Shown: positions 42,761-50,397 of the stretch, piece after piece
How the letters are laid out: each line of letters begins with the position of its first letter
Numbering within the stretch: position 1 is the stretch's first letter
DNA from: Armatimonadota bacterium
GTDB taxonomy: Bacteria > Armatimonadota > Fimbriimonadia > Fimbriimonadales > Fimbriimonadaceae
Assembly: GCA_017303935.1 (NCBI GenBank)
Contig: JAFLBD010000003.1
Location: 248,001-312,000, forward strand
Direction of reading: 5' to 3'
Length of the DNA stretch: 64,000 nt
Translations under genes and position numbers: made by a program
Notes under the pieces: generated by a model
Told to the model about the DNA's origin: nothing
The model's input: the letters and a program-made list of their open reading frames with translations, nothing else
Databases searched by the model: none

Positions 42761-44794
42761 ATGACCGAAGAAGAACAACCGAACGAGGTGCCTTCAGAGA
42801 CACAGGGTAAAGAAACCAAGGCGCAGGCGGAAAGTGAGGCTCCAGTTTCGGACCAAGTTGGTCTAAGTGCGAAAGGGCTTCTACCGGGACTTGAATCAGC
42901 GACGGCGGCGAGCACCATGAAAGACCGGTGTGCAGTGCTTGTCCCTAGGAATCCAGAATTTGACGCGGACTACGTCGTACCACTCGGCAGAAACACTGGT
43001 GCCGCACCCCAACAAGCCCTAGCAGACAGACTTCGCCAGAAGATCACTGTTGGAGTGGACAAGCGGCCACTAATTATCTACGGCAAACCCAAATCCGGCA
43101 GGCAAAGGGCCGCAGAAGTTGCAGCACATCAGGTTGCTCCAAGTCTCGCCGACCACGCCATACCGAGGATATACACATTCAAGGCCGGCACTCACATTAC
43201 TACAGTCAAAGAAGAAGTCCGAGAAATGACCAAGATTGAGGCGACAGGTCACTTTCTTTTTGTTTGGAGACATCCCCCTTCCTTCGTACTAGACCAGGAC
43301 GGCCTTCGCGATATCGAATCTATGATTGAGCCCATGAATGTTCACCTAGTGATCATTGCTGAATCAAGTGGGGGATCAGATACCGACTCAATCCTTTGGG
43401 AGCCGAGGTATGACTGGAGTGCTCTATGCAGAGCCAAGCTCTCTGAAGACCAATTCGGCCTGCTAGATACAATCGAAGATGCAGTGCTCAAGGCTCTGAG
43501 TGAAAAGCCAATTGGAATTCAGTTGGGGTATTTCCAGAGATGGCTTGATGAGAATTGCTGCCTGGAAGTACTACGAGAACTAGCCTTTGAAAACACTGAG
43601 AGCCTTGTTACGGACCTACTCGAAGACAGTAAGGTCCCGGCGAGTGCGAGGCAATGGTGTGTGGCAGCTTGCCTCTTGAACGGTGCGGAGTATGAAATCG
43701 TCGACAAGTTGGCCAGACGACTTGCCGAGATTGAAGGCACAAAATACCGCCATCATGATGTGAAAGAGGCGACGAGGCGACGTCTTGGCTGCCGTATAGC
43801 CGGGCGGGACGCCCGTGAGGGGTCCGGAAAGACGATTGAGATATTGGATCCCCTCGTAGCACGCCTAGTGCTTTACCGGTACTGGCAATCGTCGCCTTCA
43901 AACTTCAAGCAACTTATTTTTGAACTAGGGTTAGAAGATTATGGGCCACATCGACAGCTAGCCTTGGAACATGTGATCGCTGAATGTAATGCAGGATCAC
44001 GTTGGCTGGGAGAGTTTCTTTCTAGGTGGTCGAATAGCGAGCACTTTACCGCCGCGTCCCTTGCTCAGCGAGCTAGTAGTTCGGGCGTAGAAACCGAGCA
44101 ACTACTTGACTGGGCCCTTTCGTCACTACAAAAGCCTGCGCCTGATCTTCCCTTCTTCCAAGCAGTAGTCGCTGTCGCGAACGGTGCACTCTGGGACCAT
44201 AGGGGCGAATTGGTAGATGGATTGCTTAAGGGTGGGAATGATTCGGGATTGCTCGCTACGATGGCACTGATCGTGACAGATCAATCTGGTGAGTGGACCT
44301 GCGCAATCCTGGACAACCACAGGCTGTCTCATCACGAGAAGATCAACGACTCAGAAGAATTAGAAAGAATTGAGAATCACTTGAGGTTACTTGACGTGTT
44401 GATCGCGGTTTACGAGGTAGACGAACAACTTCTCGCGCGACACCCTGAAGCCTTTCGTGCCTATACTCGATGGTGGATCGAAACGTTCACTTCTTGTGAC
44501 GGTTTGGACGAAACAGGAGTTGAAATGTGCGTTCGTGCAGTATTCTACATAATGTATAGACTTCAGCAGAGAAACGTCTTCGCTGCCGCACTAGTGACCA
44601 TTCCGCTCTATGTGATGAAGCACTTCCCATCAAGGAGCCGCATGTATAGTGATCTGCGTAGTGAGCTTCTGGGATCGAAAATGCAATATGAATTCCCCAT
44701 CGAAATTGTTAGGGCTCTACGCAATCTGGTAAGGGACGTGGTGGAAAGCTCTGAAGTTGCCTTCTGGGAGGCATTCAACTCAAAGGCTAATTAG
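42761..44794 (+). CDS. Large helical protein with a degenerate P-loop, gene 2 of the operon
   Basis: The 677-residue product starts MTEEEQPNEV with an acidic disordered head. Around residues 107-120 RPLIIYGKPKSGRQRAA resembles a Walker A loop preceded by a hydrophobic strand, but the Lys-Ser/Thr of GK(S/T) is replaced by Arg-Gln, so ATP binding is doubtful. NVHLVIIAESSG later could be a Walker B-like strand. The rest is helical (LQLGYFQRWLDENC-type repeats). The layout recalls STAND NTPases, which act as defence sensors, but the family is not established. It overlaps no neighbour and follows gene 1 by 34 bases. Confidence 0.65.
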   Translation: MTEEEQPNEVPSETQGKETKAQAESEAPVSDQVGLSAKGLLPGLESATAASTMKDRCAVLVPRNPEFDADYVVPLGRNTGAAPQQALADRLRQKITVGVDKRPLIIYGKPKSGRQRAAEVAAHQVAPSLADHAIPRIYTFKAGTHITTVKEEVREMTKIEATGHFLFVWRHPPSFVLDQDGLRDIESMIEPMNVHLVIIAESSGGSDTDSILWEPRYDWSALCRAKLSEDQFGLLDTIEDAVLKALSEKPIGIQLGYFQRWLDENCCLEVLRELAFENTESLVTDLLEDSKVPASARQWCVAACLLNGAEYEIVDKLARRLAEIEGTKYRHHDVKEATRRRLGCRIAGRDAREGSGKTIEILDPLVARLVLYRYWQSSPSNFKQLIFELGLEDYGPHRQLALEHVIAECNAGSRWLGEFLSRWSNSEHFTAASLAQRASSSGVETEQLLDWALSSLQKPAPDLPFFQAVVAVANGALWDHRGELVDGLLKGGNDSGLLATMALIVTDQSGEWTCAILDNHRLSHHEKINDSEELERIENHLRLLDVLIAVYEVDEQLLARHPEAFRAYTRWWIETFTSCDGLDETGVEMCVRAVFYIMYRLQQRNVFAAALVTIPLYVMKHFPSRSRMYSDLRSELLGSKMQYEFPIEIVRALRNLVRDVVESSEVAFWEAFNSKAN

Positions 44795-44824
44795 AGCAGA
44801 CAAAATTGAAGACCGTAGTAGAAC

Positions 44825-46129
44825 ATGGTGAGTCGAATGAATACATTAATCGTGGGCCAGGCAATAGACATTCCGAGTAACTTCAGTAGCAGAGGGGATT
44901 TGGATATTCCAAGTGATGACCAGGTTTTCGTTTACTTGGATGGGAATAGCAGCCGTGTTGCGACGGCATCCCGACCGGTTTCACCTCGGGATACCAAAGG
45001 ATCTCGCCGTTGGACAGTCTCACTTCGCGTGGTGGAAGTTGAGGTTACTCACGAGGTTCACTGCCCTAAACTTGGTGGCTGGGCATCACTAACCGTTAAA
45101 TCTTCAGTTCGGTTTGACCGTACGGAAGAGCCAGCAATTATTGCTTACGTTCGGAACCCACGTGACCCAGAAGTAATGCTCCGGGAGGCCCTTGGTGCGC
45201 TTTCATTGGAGGCTCATGCCGAAAAAGTCATTGTGGAGAGTGCCTCCACCGACCATATTGCGCAGCTTATCCAAGAGAGTGCGAAGAAGCTTGGGCTTGA
45301 GTTTAAGACGCTTCAAGTCACCGTAAAGCCTGACGCTGCAATTTCCAAAGGGGTCACCGGCGTAGTAGAGGAGGAAAAGCTTACGCAGATCAAGGGCGAA
45401 GCCACTAAGATGCTAGAAGCAACTGAAAAACTCTCCACGCAAGTTCTTGTCCGAATGCGTGAGGAGAACAATCTGTATGACCCACGAATTGGTACATCAC
45501 CAGTAGCAGGAGAAACACCGGAAAATCTAGTCTTAGAGCAGAAACGGGCCAGGATTCGCGCCATGAGCACAATAGATGAAGTACAAGCTGAAATCAAGCG
45601 AATCGAACTAAAGCAAGAGGCTCTTGAGTTATGTCTCTATGTGCTGGAAAACGTCCCTTATGTCAGCACCTCAAAACTCAAATCCTTGATCCTGAATCCG
45701 ACGAAAGAATCGCTCCAGTCCATTAAATCCTTCACGAATTCGCTTGCGGGGGTTGCGTCTCTGCTCGCAATGATTCGGAATTCAGAAATGGTATCCGACT
45801 GGAACAAGGAGATGTTCTATCTTTCTATTCAAGAACGATACTCTATGCGTCACACTAGCGGCGAAGCCGATATAATCAAAGTTCTCAAGAGTATCTACAC
45901 AGACTATACGGGACACACACCAGACCGCCTAGGCATTATGGAAATGCAAAGTCTAATGACTACAATGTCACGAGAAGAGAAAAGGGCATTGGAGTCTGGC
46001 CGCAGCGAAAGCAGCGCAAGCGAACGCGCCAAAGATACTCAACCTCAGGGAGGGGTGAACCATGGAGCATCGGTGGACGCCACAATGGAGCCGGATGATG
46101 TTTCAGACCCTAAGCCTTGGCAAACATAG
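44825..46129 (+). CDS. SPFH/band 7-like protein, gene 3 of the operon
   Basis: The 434-residue product has no clear membrane helix. Residues about 60-180 show an SPFH-like pattern: strands (RRWTVSLRVVEVEVTHEV), RDPEVMLREALGALSLEAHA, a helix with IAQLIQESAKKLGLEFKTLQ and a final strand (VTVKPDAAI), followed by a Glu/Lys-rich helix. This is how band 7 domains end, but similarity is by pattern only. The C-terminal 50 residues are disordered. SPFH proteins form membrane-linked rings or scaffolds, so it may organise the membrane components of the operon. An alternative start is the Met at 44837. Confidence 0.6.
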   Translation: MVSRMNTLIVGQAIDIPSNFSSRGDLDIPSDDQVFVYLDGNSSRVATASRPVSPRDTKGSRRWTVSLRVVEVEVTHEVHCPKLGGWASLTVKSSVRFDRTEEPAIIAYVRNPRDPEVMLREALGALSLEAHAEKVIVESASTDHIAQLIQESAKKLGLEFKTLQVTVKPDAAISKGVTGVVEEEKLTQIKGEATKMLEATEKLSTQVLVRMREENNLYDPRIGTSPVAGETPENLVLEQKRARIRAMSTIDEVQAEIKRIELKQEALELCLYVLENVPYVSTSKLKSLILNPTKESLQSIKSFTNSLAGVASLLAMIRNSEMVSDWNKEMFYLSIQERYSMRHTSGEADIIKVLKSIYTDYTGHTPDRLGIMEMQSLMTTMSREEKRALESGRSESSASERAKDTQPQGGVNHGASVDATMEPDDVSDPKPWQT

Positions 46130-46138
46130 ATAAAGAAG

Positions 46139-47902
46139 ATGGAGATCGTACAGTGGATTTACCGACATTGCATTTTTCGGCCCTTAGAAGAGAGAGTCGC
46201 AATCGCAACCACTTGTGCCGTGCTCTTTTTTTTCGTTGCCATCCCGATCGTAAGGCTCGCCCTGTATTGGGCGTACTTTGGAACCGCCAAGTTGATTGGC
46301 TATTTACTTACTCGTGGGGCAGTTGCATATGACAGGATTTTCGCCGAACCAATCTTTAGATTTAGGCAGAAGTCCGCAAGCCCAGAAGCCATCCTTCGAC
46401 TCAACCAAGCTGCGAGTGCGCGAGCAAAGGATCAAGCAAAGTGGCAACTCCACGTCGCTCGTAAATATCACATCACTCCGGTGGATGCGCAAAACCTGGA
46501 CTCCGAGTTTGTTGTGAATCCGATTCCGCCACTTAAGGCGATTCGCTGGGGACGTTATTCAGGACTTGCCCTCGTAATAACCTGTTCGGTTAGTTTTTTT
46601 CTCTACTTCCGGGTGCGGGCTGTCGCCAACGATTCAACTCGCTCGACCACAGAGGAGATTCAAGAACTACGAACCTGGCTCTCGTATGAAGCAAGGATTT
46701 TTGGCGTTGACCACCAAGATGACGCCCGCCTGGCGGTGCGAAAGAAGGATTCAAAAATCATTGTAGTTGTCCCAAACATGCGATCAATGGAATGGAAGGT
46801 CCTGTCTTCGAATCAACCTTCTGAAACAATCCTTTTGAGCGATATAGACCAATTGTGGCCCGAAAAACTACACCGACTGGAGTTTCCTGATGGGGAGGAC
46901 ATTTCTGGTGACGAACTGACCACCTTTTTGAAAGATTTAGGAACTGAGTTTTCTACATTGGAGGCCGACGATGCGACTTTGATTCCGCGGTTCTCATGCC
47001 CCCCACAGTTTTGGAATTCCGAAGCGATAAAGTTCAACGCTGCGCTAGGAAAAGAGTCCGATGGCTCGGGTTATCCAAGGACGAGGCGAATACAAGCCGG
47101 AGTTTCACTCGGAGATTCAAGAATCGATGAAATCCGGCATTCGCTTCAGGATCTCTGGAACACTTTCAGTACCGCGGAACTGGAGGACTATGGCAAGGAT
47201 AGGGGATTCTTGGACATTGTGACTATTCCTAGAAAAGCTGCGTTCAGTCTGCGAGGCGAGCCAGAGGTGTCGGAAAATGGGGTAGTTGCAGTGAATACCC
47301 GCTTGACCCTTGTTGAAGGTGATATTCTGTACGATGGAGATTGCAAACTCAAACTCGCCAAACTCAACGGCACTATCTACATAGCAAGGCTTGAAGGAGA
47401 TCTCACAGGAACTTTAGAACTCGAGAAAATCCGCGATGAGTTGCCACAGCTACTGAGCGAGTGGGAGTTAGACTTCTCTGCGATTTTAAATGGGAAAGCC
47501 GAGCCAACAACCTTATCAGATTCAGGCTATATCAAGTTCGTTGATGGAAGTGAGGTGAAATTCAGTGAGCTATCGCAAATTGAAAGCAGCGGCCAAGAGA
47601 CACTCGAAGCTACGATCACTCGTCCGACGCGTTGGACCCAAGTGGGTCGCGAAGGTGGCGTCCACTTTTTTGAAGGAGATGCAGCACTAACGATCCGCGA
47701 AGTGCCTACGCAAAATAATGCACCCGCTCCAGGTGACGCGTCCGCAACAGAAGTACTGGGAGAAGAATCGGGAACAGCCACTAACACAGTTGAGCCCGAA
47801 ATCGGTATATCAGGCAAATTTCGATTCCGGTATGAACTGGGTTCCCTTGTCCTTGAAAAGGTGACACACGCGACGAAGCACCTACGAGGATTCCCAGAGT
47901 AG
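46139..47902 (+). CDS. Two-TM protein with large exterior or cytosolic domain, gene 4 of the operon
   Basis: The 587-residue product begins MEIVQWIYRHCIFRPLEERV, followed by a first transmembrane region (about 22-58, IATTCAVLFFFVAIPIVRLA) and a second at about 140-158 (YSGLALVITCSVSFFLYF). The region between them is about 80 residues and basic/helical. The C-terminal 420 residues are mixed alpha/beta, with no recognised catalytic motif, ending in a Ser/Thr/Glu-rich linker and a short beta domain (ISGKFRFRYELGSLVLEKV). It starts 9 bases after gene 3. Frames within it on the opposite strand are shadows. Confidence 0.65.
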   Translation: MEIVQWIYRHCIFRPLEERVAIATTCAVLFFFVAIPIVRLALYWAYFGTAKLIGYLLTRGAVAYDRIFAEPIFRFRQKSASPEAILRLNQAASARAKDQAKWQLHVARKYHITPVDAQNLDSEFVVNPIPPLKAIRWGRYSGLALVITCSVSFFLYFRVRAVANDSTRSTTEEIQELRTWLSYEARIFGVDHQDDARLAVRKKDSKIIVVVPNMRSMEWKVLSSNQPSETILLSDIDQLWPEKLHRLEFPDGEDISGDELTTFLKDLGTEFSTLEADDATLIPRFSCPPQFWNSEAIKFNAALGKESDGSGYPRTRRIQAGVSLGDSRIDEIRHSLQDLWNTFSTAELEDYGKDRGFLDIVTIPRKAAFSLRGEPEVSENGVVAVNTRLTLVEGDILYDGDCKLKLAKLNGTIYIARLEGDLTGTLELEKIRDELPQLLSEWELDFSAILNGKAEPTTLSDSGYIKFVDGSEVKFSELSQIESSGQETLEATITRPTRWTQVGREGGVHFFEGDAALTIREVPTQNNAPAPGDASATEVLGEESGTATNTVEPEIGISGKFRFRYELGSLVLEKVTHATKHLRGFPE

Positions 47903-48264
47903 CCATTTAAAGAACTGGCTGCCGATACCGCGAATTTGCTTCCATTTTGCTGAATTATGGATGGAGGCCGGAGTACGACAACCTGTGCGTGGGGCTTTTC
48001 AACCATATGTTCCCGGATGCGGTGAACAAAGGCTACCGCGCCCCTGCCCTTCCCCAAGAACCAAACGCCCTCGCCTGCGCTGTGCTACCGGATCAGCCTA
48101 ACACCCCTCCCGGAGAAACCTTGAATCAAACCGGAAAAAGTGACTAAAAACCCCCAAGCAGCCGGAGTAAAACCATCCAAGCACCTGGCGACACTCCGGT
48201 TTCCCCCTCATTCATGGAGCTCCGCCCCATCGGGGCGAAATGCTTGAAGGGGGAGAAAGCCAGC
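47903..48264. other. Intergenic region with a degenerate repeat copy
   Basis: About 360 bases. A plus-strand frame (47947-48147) reads LFNHMFPDAVNKGYRAPALP but lacks a start context and may be a fragment. At 48201-48258 CCCCCTCATTC and GAAGGGGGAGAAAG form a degenerate, longer-loop version of the dispersed repeat. Confidence 0.4.
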
Positions 48265-48948
48265 TTAACGACGCCGTCGACGAACGAGTCCGACGACTCC
48301 GAACCCCAATCCCAAGATCGAGATCGGTTCGGGAACGACCGTCACCTTGTAGCCGAGGTTTCCGCCCGAACCGCCATAGAGACCTTCTGAGGTGCTGGCG
48401 CCGTTCATGTAGAGGCTGCCCGGCGTGCTACCCAGAGTTGGCGAAGTGAAGAGCCCCGCTCCATAAAACGTGCTGGTGCCTGCCGTCTGAGTGAACGACT
48501 GGGTGATGAGCACTTTTGAGGTGAGGTTGATGTTTAGCGGCGCCAAAAAGGCGATAGTGCAGTAGGCCATTCCGCCCGGATTGAGCCCTGCACCAAAAGT
48601 AAAGTTCGCCGTGAACGAGCCGAGCAACGGTTGCGCCGAGATCGGGCCACCGGTGTATGGCACTGTGTTGTCGTAGATATTGATCAAGAAGGTGCCGGCC
48701 AAGATCGGACCGGTGGGTTGGAACGAAAAGGGGTTCGCCAGGGACCAGCTCAGCTCGGTGAGTTTGCCTCCCGAAGTGAGGTTCAACGACGCCCCAACGG
48801 TGCGCGTGAGATCTGTTGATGCAATGTGACCAGTGAGGCTGGTCCCGGTGAGTCCGTCATAGACGACCGTGACAGCTTTCGCCGCGCGGAATCCTCCCAC
48901 CGCAGCGATGAGAAGACCAGCAAATGCGAGCGAATTTCGAAGTGTCAT
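48265..48948 (-). CDS. PEP-CTERM-type exported protein
   Basis: About 227 residues from ATG 48948 (MTLRNSLAFAGLLIAAVGGF), a signal peptide. The body is strand-rich with few charges (LSWSLANPFSFQPTGP, TFLINIYDNTVPYTG). The tail is VVPEP, a short hydrophobic helix (ISILGLGFGVVGLV) and RRRRR, a PEP-CTERM signal. The in-frame start at 48996 precedes a basic stretch and is less likely. It is convergent with the unknown four-gene operon. Confidence 0.82.
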   Translation of the reverse strand: MTLRNSLAFAGLLIAAVGGFRAAKAVTVVYDGLTGTSLTGHIASTDLTRTVGASLNLTSGGKLTELSWSLANPFSFQPTGPILAGTFLINIYDNTVPYTGGPISAQPLLGSFTANFTFGAGLNPGGMAYCTIAFLAPLNINLTSKVLITQSFTQTAGTSTFYGAGLFTSPTLGSTPGSLYMNGASTSEGLYGGSGGNLGYKVTVVPEPISILGLGFGVVGLVRRRRR

Positions 48949-49337
48949 AGCAACAATCACCGACCAGGGATCCCCGCCCCTAGTCCTGCGTTGCATTGTG
49001 CGCGCCCCCCCCTCCCCCCACCACCCGCACTTGTGCTGGAAATTGGCAGGGGATGGCTGTGGGCAGGCTCGAGGAGAGAACTGAAGCGAAAAAACCGCCT
49101 AAGAGCTCGCCCAAATGCTCATGCCGCTATCCTCGCGCCCGAGAAACGACTAGGCGTAAAATTGGTATGAAATGATTCAAACGTTCTCACCAGACACAAT
49201 GGCAACCAAGCAGGCGCATGCCGTAGGCGCTAGAATAAGCCAGTAATAGGGGTGGTTGATAAACGTTTACAACTAGAGCCTATACTTTGTATACTAGAAA
49301 TCCAATAATATTGGCGAGAGTACACACAAGCATTTAA

Positions 49338-49919
49338 ATGGAATATAAATTGGACCGCGCCATGGCGATGACCGCCTTCTTTCTGCAGAAGGGTGGTGGC
49401 GAGATGAATGACATTAAGCTTGCAAAGCTCCAATATCTTGCGGAGAGAGCATCGCTGATCACCTTGGCCGAACGATTAACTGGAGACGACCTCGTCAGTT
49501 TGGAGCATGGCCCATGCTTGTCTCGGACCGTTAACCTTGAGACCCAAAAGACTCCGAATGCAAATTGGAGACGGCATTTCGGATTTCGGCCTCACTCTCC
49601 AGCGCAAGGTACGGACAATACGGTTACCCTAGAGAAAGGGATGGATATCCACGAAGTACTCAGTGAAGCTGAAATTGAAATACTGGAAGCCCTCTGGAGG
49701 AAGTTTGGAAAAATGGACAAGTGGGCGATCAAGCGCTGGTGTCACAACAACTGCAAAGAGTACAAAGAGGTCGGAGCGGACAACAGCGCACCGATCCAGC
49801 TCATTGATGTGCTACTCGCCGAAGGCTGGGACCAGCCAAAGGCCGAGGCGCACCTGCGGGACATCGAGTATTACGATAGTGTTTCGGAGCAATACGGACT
49901 TAAGGAAGGACTGGCTTAA
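49338..49919 (+). CDS. Panacea (DUF4065/SocA-like) antitoxin
   Basis: The 193-residue product has the Panacea pattern: MAMTAFFLQKGGGEMNDIKL, AKLQYLAERASLITLAERLT, then GDDLVSLEHGPCLSR (the EHGPxxS motif). A helical C-terminal extension follows. Panacea domains are used as antitoxins by many unrelated toxins and as regulators. The gene is followed 6 bases later by a partner on the same strand, the usual antitoxin-toxin order. It sits beside a type III-like restriction system. Confidence 0.82.
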   Translation: MEYKLDRAMAMTAFFLQKGGGEMNDIKLAKLQYLAERASLITLAERLTGDDLVSLEHGPCLSRTVNLETQKTPNANWRRHFGFRPHSPAQGTDNTVTLEKGMDIHEVLSEAEIEILEALWRKFGKMDKWAIKRWCHNNCKEYKEVGADNSAPIQLIDVLLAEGWDQPKAEAHLRDIEYYDSVSEQYGLKEGLA

Positions 49920-49925
49920 GTTCTC

Positions 49926-50348
49926 ATGGCGGCGGGGTTTGCGTATTACCACCAGCGAGCCCATGATCCCAAGCCTCACCTATGGTTCCATCTCCACGAA
50001 TACCTGGCGCCATATTATGGAGTGGCGGTCTCAATGACCAGCTTTTGCCCTAAGGGGATCCAAATTATTACTATTCCAGCGAATGCCATCCTGACGAAAG
50101 CCCACAACCCGTATCCCGCATACACAGTTGACCATGACTCAACCGTCTTTGCAGGAAGCGTCCTCGTAATGACAAAATCCACTGAGGATGAGATGTTCAC
50201 TACGAAAAACTGTAGGGGTGCGATTCTCTCCGATTGGGAAAGAAAACTACGGATTGCGGCCAGCCAATGCGCAAGGTTCCAGCGAGGTCCAACCAGAACG
50301 GAGTTGGACCGAGTGGTTAGTTATTGGCGCGAAAACGGCTTGATTTGA
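49926..50348 (+). CDS. Probable toxin partner of the Panacea antitoxin, PemK-like barrel
   Basis: The 140-residue product starts 6 bases after the Panacea gene. The segment DPKPHLWFHLHEYLAPYYG, then VAVSMTSFCPKGIQIITI, resembles the first strands of the small-beta-barrel PemK-like fold (H-x-W/H-L-W start, then a hydrophobic strand with TS). Later a hydrophobic strand (VFAGSVLVMTK) and C-terminal helix follow. This similarity is only by pattern. No RNase motif can be confirmed. In many Panacea loci the partner is a toxin, which supports the role by context. Confidence 0.6.
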   Translation: MAAGFAYYHQRAHDPKPHLWFHLHEYLAPYYGVAVSMTSFCPKGIQIITIPANAILTKAHNPYPAYTVDHDSTVFAGSVLVMTKSTEDEMFTTKNCRGAILSDWERKLRIAASQCARFQRGPTRTELDRVVSYWRENGLI

Positions 50349-50397
50349 ACAACTGTGCCCAAGCAATCTCTCAGCAACAGCGGAGATAATTAGCGGT

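Noticed and set aside
47947-48147. Plus-strand 66-codon frame
   Set aside because: Low-quality sequence rich in Pro and no start context. It may be a fragment but is not supportable as a gene.
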